This document shows positions 7,522 to 16,264 of a stretch of DNA of 43,970 bases, piece after piece (within the stretch, counting starts at the first letter, position 1; each line of letters begins with the position of its first letter). A model generated the notes under the pieces. The model did no database searches, had not been told where the DNA came from, and was given only the letters and a program-made list of their open reading frames with translations. The DNA lies in NCBI GenBank assembly GCA_035487355.1, contig DATHMF010000008.1:1-43970 (forward strand), given 5' to 3'. The position numbers and the translations under genes were made by a program. This stretch comes from Terriglobales bacterium. GTDB taxonomy: Bacteria > Acidobacteriota > Terriglobia > Terriglobales > Acidobacteriaceae.

Positions 7522-7911
7522 ATGTCAACGTCAACATTACTCGATAAATTGAATGCCAAGCTGCAGCGCAGCGACATTCCCAACTTCGTTCCCGGCGATA
7601 CCATTCGCGTGCACGTCAAGATCAAAGAAGGCGATAAAGAGCGCCTGCAGGCTTTTGAGGGCACCGTCATTGCCAGGAGCCGCGGCCCGCAGGCCAGCTT
7701 TACCGTCCGCAAGGTCAGCTTCGGGCAGGGGGTGGAGCGCATCTTCCCAGCCAACTCCAAGGTGATTGATAAGGTGGAAGTGCTTCGTTCCACGCGCGTC
7801 CGCCGCGCCAAGCTGTACTACCTGCGCGGCCTCAAAGGCAAGGCGGCGCGCCTGACGGAAGTTGAGCGCGAACGTCCGGCACAGCCGGCGGCGGCTGAGC
7901 CACAGAAGTAG
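7522..7911 (+). CDS. rplS: 50S ribosomal protein L19
   Basis: Large-subunit protein at the 30S-50S interface. Conserved blocks [48 protein letters not shown] and [20 protein letters not shown]. 129 residues, with a short Pro/Ala/Glu tail ([12 protein letters not shown]). AAGGG at 7510-7514 precedes ATG 7522. Last gene of the rpsP operon; it converges on the minus-strand gene ending at 7939 with 27 bp between them and no clear terminator. Confidence 0.97.
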   Translation: MSTSTLLDKLNAKLQRSDIPNFVPGDTIRVHVKIKEGDKERLQAFEGTVIARSRGPQASFTVRKVSFGQGVERIFPANSKVIDKVEVLRSTRVRRAKLYYLRGLKGKAARLTEVERERPAQPAAAEPQK

Positions 7912-7938
7912 CCAAGTTCCAGACTATTGGTTATTAGC

Positions 7939-10671
7939 TTATTTATGGTCTGAGAGCAGGGCCACGCGCATCTGGCCCAGGTTGGTGACGTGCTTCATCA
8001 AGCTTTGCGTGGTGGAGTCGGGGCCGCCGTTGAGCAGCCGGCGGAGTTTGCCGCGTTCTTTCAGATCAATACCTATGATTTCAAAGCTCATCTGACGGGG
8101 CTGCTCTTCCCGCATCAGGACTGCTGCCCGCACCCGGCGCACACCCACGTGCAGTTCCAGATCGGCTTCTGTACCGTTGCCCAGGCGTGTATTGGTGGTC
8201 CCAAATCCGCCACCCAGGCTGAGACGGTTGACCTTTAATTTCGATTGCGCTCTCGACGTGCTGACTGTTCCAGAGACCGCGGCTGTGGGCATAACGCGGG
8301 GATAACGCCGCTGCCGTGACCACGGGCAGCCATTTACCGCATCCAGGGGGCCGAAGCAGAGGTCGCTATCGGTCAAACCCTTGGACATGGCAAACGTGCG
8401 CCCTTCCAAGGGATCAATCATCAGCAACGCCTGGGCAGCGGCGATACGAAGCTCATGGGGATACTCCCAGCGCATCAATTTGCGCGCTTCAATAATCGTG
8501 CACAGTTGGTTTCCTGCCTTGCTCTCACGCAAACGTCCCAGAGCTTCCATGGCCTTGATGCGCAAATAGTCGAACCCCTCGGTTTCGTTATCGAATGCAA
8601 TCCGCATCAACCGTGGGCTGGCCTCGCGATGGCCGCTCATGCCCAGCTCATCTAAAAGGATGGGTAGAAGCACCGGGTCAATGTCATCCATGATTTTCAA
8701 CAGCAGACGTCCGCGTTCGGGAGCGCCGGCCGCAGCGATCTGGCGTATGGCCATATCCTGATAAAAGCGGCTCCAGTTCACCATGCGCTTGGGCAGCACC
8801 TCTTCCAGGACAGCTGTATCCAGCCGGCTCAAAATGCCCACGGTCACCACAGCATCAGCAGGAGATTCCCCCTTCAGCTTCTCTTTCATGTGGTTGACTG
8901 CGTGTGGGCCGAGGTGCTTAATCAGGAAAAGAATACGTTCACACTGGTCGCGGCGCACACTGTGGTCGAACTGGTGCAGCAACTTTTCTGTGGCCGTCTG
9001 CGGGATGCCACGCAGCATCTCGAGCAGATCGGCGGAAAGCTGCGGAGTACGCGTGGCTTCGGTCACGAATTCATCCAATTTATCGAGCACGCCAATGCGG
9101 GGCCGCAGGCGCTCGGCCAGGGCTGGGAATTTTTCCCGCAGCTCATCCACCGACGCTATCGCCTGCTGGATGGCGATGTACTGCTTGTTATTGGCCGCCT
9201 CCTGGCTGAGCCGTATGAAAGTGGCCCCCAGGGTCTTTTGCAATTCCGGATCAGGTTCCTGGCCCAGTTGATCTCCAACGATCTGCAGCGCCTCCTGCAG
9301 CAAGCTGGGAGAGCGACCGTAGAATTCTGCCAACTGACTGAGCCCCAGCGCGGCCTTCATGCGCCCTTCCAACTCTTTGCTCTTTACACACTGCGCATAG
9401 TTGATCAGGATCTTTCCGGGAAGATTGACGGCATCCCGCTCCAGCAGCTCGCCCACGTATTGCGCTACGTTGCGGGGCGGAATGCACCAGGCATCGGAGG
9501 AAAGCAGAACGCTGCGCTTGCCCTGCTCGGGCATGGCGGCCCAGAATTGGCGGTCCAAGATGTCGGCGCGGTTTTCCACCAGCATGCCGGCGCGGACCAT
9601 TTTTTCTTCATGAGCGTTCAGAACCTTGCGCAGAGATTCCATCTCGCGGCTCATGCGCTCCATCATGTCGCGGACGGCGTTGACTTTGACCTCGCCGCGC
9701 TGGAAGCGGTCCATGGCGAATTTGATGGCAAGGTTTTCCGCCAACTGGATAAGCAACGGCGCATCCGGCTGGGCGCTGGGATGTTCTGCAATGTGAAGCA
9801 GCGCCTGCTGCAGTGCCTGCTGGCCGGCACGGGTAAGCTGGGTAACCTGCCTCTGGAACTCGGCCGGCATCTGCTCCGCGGATTGATTGGGAGCCTGGCT
9901 GCCATCACCAAGGTTGGTCAGCATGTGAATAATATTGATGATGTCGGTCTCGCGCGGCGTCTCACAGATAAGCGGCATAGGCGGCGAATCCGGATCGCTG
10001 CTGGCGGCCTGGCTGTTCGCGAATATCCCACTGCCGGGCGTGAATACTCCGCTGCCGCTGGTGAATATTCCACTGCTGGCGCCCTCGGCGGCGGCGATCA
10101 TCTGCAAAAGCTTTTGCGGATTGCTCAGCCAGGCGCGGATTTCACCGGCATGCTCGCCCAGCGATTGCATGGCGATCTGCGAGGCCAGGTTTGAAACTTC
10201 GCTTTCGTCACCGCTCTGGGCTACAAAGCGGATCTGGTTAATGCGGATGCTGGAAGACTCACCAAAAGATTTTTTCAGCTCATCCGCCAGGGTGGAAGAC
10301 TTATTGCCGGAGTTCATGAAGGCGCGCACGAAGCGCGAGAAATCTTCTATGCTGGTGGCCGCGGAAAAATGAATGCTGCCCACACCGGCCGAATTGAGCA
10401 TTTGCGCAAAACTGCGCTCAGCGGCGGCAGCTTCCAGGGGGATTCCGTCTAACAGCAAGCGGGTCCCAGAAACTCCCAGCATCACACCTGATTTCCCATC
10501 AGCGGGCTGGGCGGCGCACAGCTCTTTCCATGCGGCATTAAATTGTTCAGAAGTGCGGGTGTGGTCGCATCCATACAGGCGGGCATACTTCAGCAAGATG
10601 TTCAGACTGCGGGCAAAAGAGCGAGCGGCCAGAGATCTAGCGGTTTCAACTGCCCCGGGTGGGGAACCCAC
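7939..10671 (-). CDS. Large HEAT-like repeat protein with degenerate C-terminal PilZ domain
   Basis: 910 residues from a GTG start; not assigned to a named family. The N-terminal half is helical, with a Ser/Gly-rich low-complexity stretch (SSGIFTSGSGVFTPGSGIF, about 197-215). Residues about 550-730 have HEAT-like helical pairs (LLLKIMDDIDPVLLPILLDELGMSGH, IKAMEALGRLRES, ELRIAAAQALLMIDP). The C-terminal about 110 residues resemble PilZ: RRYPR gives RxxxR, but the second motif reads NRLSLGGG, with Asn one residue off the usual D/NxSxxG. Cyclic-di-GMP binding is therefore plausible but unproven. No signal peptide or membrane segment is seen. It separates rplS from rnhB. Confidence 0.8.
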   Translation of the reverse strand: MGSPPGAVETARSLAARSFARSLNILLKYARLYGCDHTRTSEQFNAAWKELCAAQPADGKSGVMLGVSGTRLLLDGIPLEAAAAERSFAQMLNSAGVGSIHFSAATSIEDFSRFVRAFMNSGNKSSTLADELKKSFGESSSIRINQIRFVAQSGDESEVSNLASQIAMQSLGEHAGEIRAWLSNPQKLLQMIAAAEGASSGIFTSGSGVFTPGSGIFANSQAASSDPDSPPMPLICETPRETDIINIIHMLTNLGDGSQAPNQSAEQMPAEFQRQVTQLTRAGQQALQQALLHIAEHPSAQPDAPLLIQLAENLAIKFAMDRFQRGEVKVNAVRDMMERMSREMESLRKVLNAHEEKMVRAGMLVENRADILDRQFWAAMPEQGKRSVLLSSDAWCIPPRNVAQYVGELLERDAVNLPGKILINYAQCVKSKELEGRMKAALGLSQLAEFYGRSPSLLQEALQIVGDQLGQEPDPELQKTLGATFIRLSQEAANNKQYIAIQQAIASVDELREKFPALAERLRPRIGVLDKLDEFVTEATRTPQLSADLLEMLRGIPQTATEKLLHQFDHSVRRDQCERILFLIKHLGPHAVNHMKEKLKGESPADAVVTVGILSRLDTAVLEEVLPKRMVNWSRFYQDMAIRQIAAAGAPERGRLLLKIMDDIDPVLLPILLDELGMSGHREASPRLMRIAFDNETEGFDYLRIKAMEALGRLRESKAGNQLCTIIEARKLMRWEYPHELRIAAAQALLMIDPLEGRTFAMSKGLTDSDLCFGPLDAVNGCPWSRQRRYPRVMPTAAVSGTVSTSRAQSKLKVNRLSLGGGFGTTNTRLGNGTEADLELHVGVRRVRAAVLMREEQPRQMSFEIIGIDLKERGKLRRLLNGGPDSTTQSLMKHVTNLGQMRVALLSDHK

Positions 10672-10883
10672 GGTGTACCACCTGCCTTAAAAGTACATAT
10701 AGTGTCTGCTGCCGAGGGACAATAGACAACATTACGGAAGTACGAGAAGGTTAGTGCACCTTGGACTGTGCAGGTTTTTACGAACTTAGAGCGGCTTCGC
10801 CGGTGAAATGGAATTTTCTGTTGCCAGATTGATGAAATGGGGTGAAACTTTCCAGGATAGAGATATCAGGAACGGCGAGGCAC

Positions 10884-11666
10884 ATGGATCCCAGGAGAAA
10901 GACCGGCAAAAACGGAGAAGAACAGGGAATATCCCCCTCTGCCCTGAAGATGCGGATGCTCAAGAAGCTGCGCTGCACACAGCGTTTTGAGAAGCTGGCC
11001 TGGCAGGCAGGGGCAAAGCTGGTGGCGGGGGTGGATGAAGTTGGACGCGGCTCGCTGTTTGGACCAGTCGTCGCTGCAGCCGTGATTCTGAATCCGGAAG
11101 ACCGCATTCGCGGTCTGCGTGATTCCAAGCTTTTGCCCCCGGAGCGGCGTGAGGTGCTGGCGGCCCAGATTCGCGAACGCGCCGTATGTTTTGCCATCGC
11201 AGAGGTGGATTCGGCTACGATCGACGCCATCAATATCTATCAGGCCTCGCGCCGGGCCATGCTGCAGGCCGTGCAACTGCTTTCCCTCAGGCCCGACCAT
11301 CTTCTGATTGACGCCATGCAGATTGATTTCGACTGCGCGCAGACCAAGATCATTCACGGCGACGCGCTTTCGGCTTCCATCGCCGCCGCTTCCATCATTG
11401 CCAAGGTGGAGCGCGACCGCATGATGCGCGAGCTGCACGAGGTTTATCCGCACTATAACCTCGCTTCCAACAAAGGCTACAGCACGCCCACCCATATCCG
11501 CAGCCTGCGCGAGCATGGCCCCTCACCGCTGCACCGGCAATCGTTCGCTCCGGTATGGAATTCCAGGTTGAAAGCGCCGCAAGAGGTGCTCGATTTCATG
11601 AGGGAAAACGAAAGTGCAGATTCAACAGATTCCCAAACTGATCCAGGGTTCATAGCGGATGCATAA
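10884..11666 (+). CDS. rnhB: Ribonuclease HII
   Basis: Cleaves RNA in RNA-DNA hybrids and at misincorporated ribonucleotides. Motifs: GVDEVGRGSLFGPVVAAAVI with the first catalytic Asp-Glu pair, DALSASIAAASIIAKVERD, and NKGYSTPTH. The frame is open from an ATG at 10842. I use ATG 10884 (GCGAGG just upstream), giving 260 residues; ATG 10950 (MRMLKKLRC.., 238 residues) would still hold the whole domain and is also possible. Often linked to rplS; here the 910-residue gene lies between them on the other strand. Confidence 0.93.
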   Translation: MDPRRKTGKNGEEQGISPSALKMRMLKKLRCTQRFEKLAWQAGAKLVAGVDEVGRGSLFGPVVAAAVILNPEDRIRGLRDSKLLPPERREVLAAQIRERAVCFAIAEVDSATIDAINIYQASRRAMLQAVQLLSLRPDHLLIDAMQIDFDCAQTKIIHGDALSASIAAASIIAKVERDRMMRELHEVYPHYNLASNKGYSTPTHIRSLREHGPSPLHRQSFAPVWNSRLKAPQEVLDFMRENESADSTDSQTDPGFIADA

Positions 11667-11973
11667 AATTAATTCAAAGTACAGCCGAAGAGTTTTCTTC
11701 AAAACATTGCTTCGAACTCTACATTTTTCCGCATACCTCAGCGTCTATTGATGCCTGGCTTAAATAATGTGCTACTCAAAAGAGGCCAGGGCTAAAGCCC
11801 GATTTTATTTAAGCTTACCCCCGGCTAAAGCCGGGGGCTCCCACCGTGAGCCGCAAGCGGCTCGTCGGTTGGGCAACCTTACCTGATCTCACTGACTTTG
11901 CGTTCCTGCAAGCCGCATGTTACACATTTAGGTTTGCCGTTGCTTCACCACACCTTTTGCCGGGGGAGAGACT
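11667..11973. repeat. Gap with three tandem hairpins of the GGCTAAAGCC repeat type
   Basis: Three palindromes follow one another: GGGCTAAAGCCC (11789-11800), CCCCCGGC-taaa-GCCGGGGG (11818-11837) and GAGCCGC-aa-GCGGCTC (11848-11863). The shared GGCTAAAGCC core marks a dispersed REP-like intergenic repeat. They lie between rnhB and the PIG-L gene and may also act as weak terminators. The rest of the gap shows nothing recognisable. Confidence 0.7.
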
Positions 11974-12717
11974 ATGCTGCGATTGCTCTGCGTTACCGCT
12001 CATCCTGACGATGAAGCGGGCGGCTTTGGCGGGACCCTGCTGCGTTACGCCAACCGAGGAGTCGAAACTCACGTCATCTGCCTCACCCCAGGCCAGGCGG
12101 CTACCAATCGCGGCGGAGCCAGGACCGACGACGAACTTGCGGCCATGCGGCGCACCGAATTTGCCGCTGCCTGCAAGATTCTGAAGGTCAGCCATGGCGA
12201 GGTGCTGGACTATCCCGATGCGCGACTGTATCGCCAGGATTTTTACACCGTGGTCGAAGACCTGACGCGACGGGTGCGCAGCATTCAGCCACAGGTGGTG
12301 ATCACGATGGGACCTGACGGCTCGATTACGGCGCATCCGGACCACTCCATGGTGTCGCTGTTTGCCACCATGGCTTTCCACTGGGCGGGAAGGACGAACC
12401 GCTTTCCAGAGCAGCTCAAGCAGGGCCTGGAGGCCCACCAGGCACAGAAGCTGTATTTAATAACATCCGGGTTCACACTGCCCGATCGCGGGCCGGTGCT
12501 GGTGCCTCCCATTACTGCTACAGTAGACGTCAGTGAATTCAGTGAAGCCAAAATCGCCGCCTTCAAGGCGCACACCTCGCAATCCCCCCTATTTGCGCGG
12601 GTGGAAGACGTAATTCACCGGCGCGGCAGTAAAGAGCATTACCATCTGGCAGCGGCTGCGCAACCGGGTCCACTGGAGCAGGAGACGGACCTGTTTGCTG
12701 GAGTCAAAGACGGGTAA
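11974..12717 (+). CDS. PIG-L/LmbE-family deacetylase
   Basis: Zn-dependent N-acetylglucosaminyl-type deacetylase family (relatives include MshB and BshB). 247 residues. The metal motif AHPDDE is at 9-14 and the second His motif GSITAHPDHSMV near 111-122, both intact. DYPDARLY precedes the catalytic C-terminal region. No signal peptide is seen. The substrate is not determinable: BshB-type (bacillithiol) enzymes are shorter and differ in context, so I give no symbol. A GGGGGAG ribosome-binding site is upstream of ATG 11974. Apparently a single-gene unit, convergent with the TonB_C gene. Confidence 0.88.
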   Translation: MLRLLCVTAHPDDEAGGFGGTLLRYANRGVETHVICLTPGQAATNRGGARTDDELAAMRRTEFAAACKILKVSHGEVLDYPDARLYRQDFYTVVEDLTRRVRSIQPQVVITMGPDGSITAHPDHSMVSLFATMAFHWAGRTNRFPEQLKQGLEAHQAQKLYLITSGFTLPDRGPVLVPPITATVDVSEFSEAKIAAFKAHTSQSPLFARVEDVIHRRGSKEHYHLAAAAQPGPLEQETDLFAGVKDG

Positions 12718-12756
12718 ATCGGTGCCCCGACCCAAGCCCTATTTATGAAACCAGCT

Positions 12757-13848
12757 CTAGTAGACGCTGAAACTTGTCTGGATAGTCAGTTTCACTGCAA
12801 CAGCGATACCTTCTTTGGTGGCCGGAATAAACCGCCAAGTGCGCAAGGTGGCTATGGATTGCTGATCCAGATCGGGCCGTAAAGAACGCTCAACTTGGAC
12901 ATCTCTGACGGTCCCATCAGGATTCACGATGACAGATAGACCTACGATTCCCGAGACCTTCGCGTTGCGGGCAGCGTCGGTATAGCTAGGGTCTGGCGAA
13001 TAGACGGGAACTGGAGCTGCGACCCCGCATCCGACGCGGTAAACAGGCGTTCCATCGCTCGCGGTCATTAAGACGACACTCTTCTTGGCACAATCGGGTT
13101 CGGCGGTTACAAAACCGCGGTAACCAGAAGGTATGTCGAACAACGAAGAGTCAAGAGGGCCTGTTGAGAGCTCGACAATATCGGCAGTGTAGGCGGCTTG
13201 CAATCCCTTCGAGCCGCGTGGCACCTTCACCTTAAGCTCAAGAGGAAGCAGGGCAGGACTGAGATTCCCATTTGCCTGCAAGTATTTGTCCGGTGCACTG
13301 TAGGAAAGCACACCCAGCCGGTCGGCTTCCGTCGTTGCCGGACATTCCGGCAGATCCGGCAGTTCGGCGTACCAGCCATCTCTCTCCCATCCGACGAATG
13401 AAGCGAGCTTACGGTCCGCGGCGCAGGAACCGCCCGGCTCCATTCGCTCGCGAAAGATGATGTGACGAGCGTCGCGGCCGAAGATCTGTTTGTGCTCCTT
13501 CTTCTCAATCACCTCACGTTTCCCCTGGACCGTGCAATGGTTCTCGGTTGCAGCGGGCGCCGTCTGCGGAGCGGTATCAGTGGATTGAGGTGGAGCGGGT
13601 TGGGATGGAGCCGTGATGGGAGTAATCGTATAGGTTTTTTTCTCAGTGTTCAGTCGAATCGTGCGGAGTTGATCGCATTGTTTGATCACGACAATAGGAT
13701 TGTTGGGATCCTCCTGGCGTATCCGTTGTCCTTGTACAAATACAATCTGGTCGTGATTGGTTATGCCACCGAGATGAATACGGTATTTGAGATCTGCAAA
13801 ACAGCTTGAAGAAAGCATCAGAACGGTAATTGCAACCAGCTTCTGCAT
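12757..13848 (-). CDS. Exported protein with C-terminal TonB domain
   Basis: ATG 13848 is preferred (AGAGGA a few bases upstream; MQKLVAITVLMLSSSCFA signal sequence) over an ATG 10 codons earlier. 363 residues. The middle is a Cys-containing beta-type region with a Pro/Gln/Ala-rich spacer (SQPAPPQ..APQTAPAA). The last about 85 residues match a TonB C-terminal domain (SPDPSYTDAARNAKVSGIVG, VIVNPDGTVRDVQVERSL, TLRTWRFIPA). The TonB domain is known from energy transfer to outer-membrane receptors, but many acidobacterial proteins use it in other contexts. Located in the periplasm or anchored at the inner membrane. Confidence 0.82.
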   Translation of the reverse strand: MQKLVAITVLMLSSSCFADLKYRIHLGGITNHDQIVFVQGQRIRQEDPNNPIVVIKQCDQLRTIRLNTEKKTYTITPITAPSQPAPPQSTDTAPQTAPAATENHCTVQGKREVIEKKEHKQIFGRDARHIIFRERMEPGGSCAADRKLASFVGWERDGWYAELPDLPECPATTEADRLGVLSYSAPDKYLQANGNLSPALLPLELKVKVPRGSKGLQAAYTADIVELSTGPLDSSLFDIPSGYRGFVTAEPDCAKKSVVLMTASDGTPVYRVGCGVAAPVPVYSPDPSYTDAARNAKVSGIVGLSVIVNPDGTVRDVQVERSLRPDLDQQSIATLRTWRFIPATKEGIAVAVKLTIQTSFSVY

Positions 13849-13957
13849 AAAAATTCCTCTTTCCGGGGTATTTCCCAAATTTCAAATGCTGAAAGCTCTC
13901 TTGCTGCTCAATATCCTGAACGACATGCATTATAAGCAGCAGGCTTTCCTCCCAGAA

Positions 13958-13988
13958 CGAAAAAAGGCCCCTGACTTGCAGGAGCCTT
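13958..13988 (-). terminator. Rho-independent terminator after the M61 peptidase gene
   Basis: Read on the minus strand: AAGGCTCCTG (13988-13979), loop CAAGT, CAGGGGCCTT (13973-13964), then TTTT. The stem is 10 bp with one G-U pair. It lies 21 bases after the peptidase stop. Confidence 0.8.
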
Positions 13989-14009
13989 ACAATTTTTTTC
14001 GCCAACTTC

Positions 14010-15902
14010 TTACTGGGCGTGGGGCCGGATGATGTCGCTTAATACGTCCGGCTTGTTGCGATCGCGTTCCAGATGCGGATACTTATTGCCTTCGTGATAG
14101 TCAACCTTGAAGGTGCGATAGTATTCGCCGTTGCGCACCAGCAGCTCCACCGGCGCACTGCCGTTATTTTGGGCGGCCTTGAGGGCTTCATATAGCACCG
14201 GCGAATCGTATTTGCGGCCATTGACGGCAATCAGCACCATTCCTGGCCCGATGCCGGTGTTATAGGCCGGCGAGCCAGTTACCACGTCGGTCATTACGTC
14301 TTCACGATCCAGCACGAAGCCCAGCGAGAAGCGGAAGTCAGCATTATGGCGGACACGCTGCTGCACCCGGTGCATCGGCGACGGAGTGTCGGTGTATACA
14401 ACCCGCCATCCGCTGTTCTCGATTCCGCCCAGCGGCGCTCCTGGCCCGTTGCTTTCGAGGCGAGTATGGAAAAATGTGCTCCAGTCGTAAGGCGCGACCT
14501 GGTTCATGGCAGTTACGAGCTGGTCGAAGTTGTAGGGGACGACTTCCGGTGCCCCGCTTGGGGCTCCGTAAAAGAGCTTGCAGAAGTCATCGAGCGACTT
14601 TTTGCCTTGCGTGAGGTTGCGGATTATGGTGTCAGCCTCCAGCCAGATCAGCGATCCATCCTGATAAAAGTCGGTGCTGCGGCGCCACGAAACCCACGCC
14701 TTGGTGCGGTTGCCGTATGTATCCTGCGCGTCACGGGCGGTATCGAGCACGTTGCGCCAACTGCGGCCAGGACGGTCGCGGTCCATCTCGGAGGCAACCA
14801 GCGCCAGTTCATCGCGGTACTCCTCCGGGGTCCATAGCCGGCTGCGGGCCGTGAATACATTGCCCAGATAGGTCGTCAGACCCTCATAGACCCACAACAA
14901 GTCACCAACCATGGGCTCCTGGTAATCGGGGGTTGCTAATCCCGCCGGGCGGCGGTATTTCCCATTCCAGGAGTGCGTCATTTCGTGCGGCATCAAGCCG
15001 GCGGAGTACCTGCGGAAATCGTCATCCACCAGGGCGCCTTCGTTGGTGCGGTCGTCGCTGGATTCGTGGTGCTCCAGCCCAAAATGCGCTGTGTTGTCAC
15101 TCAGAGTAAGCAGGAAGTCGTAGTGGCGATAGTGGGTTGCGCCGAAGAGCGCGCGGGTTTCTGCCACAAGATTTTTGAGGTGATCGAGCTCTTCCAGCGT
15201 GATTTCCAGTGCAGCGGCCCGGTCAGCGGCAACATCAAGCGAAACTTGCGGGTCGCTTTCTTTCAGGGTAAGTTTTTTAAAATATTCTCCCGCCAGCACC
15301 GGCGAATCCACCAGGGTGACCAGGGAAACCGGCGCAAATTGCACGGTGCCGCCTGCTTCACCCGTGCTTTGCAAAGCGGTGCCGTATTTCCATCCCGCGG
15401 GCAGCTTCAGGCTTGCGGTGAAGGTGATGTCGCTGGCCTTCCAGCCCTTGGGATATAACAGCGCCTGGTTCCAACTAATGATCGTCAGTTTTTCTGTTGC
15501 GGAGGCGCCGGAAGAAAAACCTGCGGCCTCGGCGGGGGAAAGGTAATCCAGAACTACGTCAATGGAACTCGCGCCCTGGGGAACTTCGCAGTGCAGGGCA
15601 TACATATCCACCTGGTCGCGTTGCCAAGCAATCTCTTTACCGTTAGCAAAGAACTTAATCCCGGCCAGGTCTGCGATGGGGCCGGTGGGCGCGTGCTCTC
15701 CCGGCAACCACTTGGGATAGTAAAGCGTAAGCGGCCCGGGCGAGGCTTCGATGTTCAGCTTGGCGTGGAAGATCTTGCGCGGCGCTTCGGAGGCATCCAC
15801 GATGAGAGTGACCTTGGGTGCGGCATTTTCAGCAGGAGCAGCGGCGAAGCCCGCTCCAGGAAGCAAACAGAGAATCAGAGCAAGAAGCGTAATTCGAGGC
15901 AT
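14010..15902 (-). CDS. M61-family metallopeptidase (glycyl aminopeptidase type) with PDZ domain
   Basis: Exported Zn aminopeptidase. 630 residues. Signal peptide (MPRITLLALILCLLPGAGFA), N-terminal beta domain with YYPKWLPGEHAPTGPI (family-typical PGxH), catalytic domain with FGLEHHESS (about 274-282) and Zn site HEMTH (306-310) plus downstream E340 in WVYEGLTTYLG. A C-terminal PDZ domain (about 520-610: LGFVLDREDVMTDVVTGSPAYNTGIGPGMVLIAVNG) is usual for the family. All catalytic residues are present. Substrates are likely periplasmic peptides with small N-terminal residues (inference from family). Confidence 0.93.
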   Translation of the reverse strand: MPRITLLALILCLLPGAGFAAAPAENAAPKVTLIVDASEAPRKIFHAKLNIEASPGPLTLYYPKWLPGEHAPTGPIADLAGIKFFANGKEIAWQRDQVDMYALHCEVPQGASSIDVVLDYLSPAEAAGFSSGASATEKLTIISWNQALLYPKGWKASDITFTASLKLPAGWKYGTALQSTGEAGGTVQFAPVSLVTLVDSPVLAGEYFKKLTLKESDPQVSLDVAADRAAALEITLEELDHLKNLVAETRALFGATHYRHYDFLLTLSDNTAHFGLEHHESSDDRTNEGALVDDDFRRYSAGLMPHEMTHSWNGKYRRPAGLATPDYQEPMVGDLLWVYEGLTTYLGNVFTARSRLWTPEEYRDELALVASEMDRDRPGRSWRNVLDTARDAQDTYGNRTKAWVSWRRSTDFYQDGSLIWLEADTIIRNLTQGKKSLDDFCKLFYGAPSGAPEVVPYNFDQLVTAMNQVAPYDWSTFFHTRLESNGPGAPLGGIENSGWRVVYTDTPSPMHRVQQRVRHNADFRFSLGFVLDREDVMTDVVTGSPAYNTGIGPGMVLIAVNGRKYDSPVLYEALKAAQNNGSAPVELLVRNGEYYRTFKVDYHEGNKYPHLERDRNKPDVLSDIIRPHAQ

Positions 15903-15984
15903 GTCAAATCCTAAAGATTGAAGATAAGAAGAACCAAAGAAGATAACAGAATTGGACGAAGCGCTCCAGCGAAGGTGATCAGGC

Positions 15985-16242
15985 TCACCGCTTCTTTTTG
16001 GTTTTGCTGGAATCCTGCAGCGGTTGGGGCTGCGTTGAAGCGACGCTGGCCAGCACCTTGTTGAAGGCCTCCTGCGCCGTCATCTCTTTTTTGCCGCCTT
16101 TGTTCTTGCGGTATTTATGCTCAAAATCACAGGTGCGGCAGCGCACCTGGAGTATCTCTTCGCCCATCATGGCCACGATGGAGTGGTCCATGGTGCGTTT
16201 GCAGCGCGAACAATGATCGTCAATGACGTCGCCAAGACGCAT
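15985..16242 (-). CDS. Small zinc-ribbon protein
   Basis: 85 residues with two Cys pairs (CSRCKRT near 11-17, CRTCDFEHKY near 35-44), compatible with one zinc ribbon. It has a basic Lys-rich C-terminus (DSSKTKKKR), suggesting nucleic-acid contact. No named family recognised. It lies just downstream of the VWFA gene (22 bp apart on the same strand) and may be cotranscribed. Confidence 0.75.
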   Translation of the reverse strand: MRLGDVIDDHCSRCKRTMDHSIVAMMGEEILQVRCRTCDFEHKYRKNKGGKKEMTAQEAFNKVLASVASTQPQPLQDSSKTKKKR

Positions 16243-16264
16243 AGCGGGAATGTATCACAGCCGG

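Noticed and set aside
8890..10194. 434-codon plus-strand frame
   Set aside because: Antisense to the 910-residue gene; composition is that of a shadow frame.
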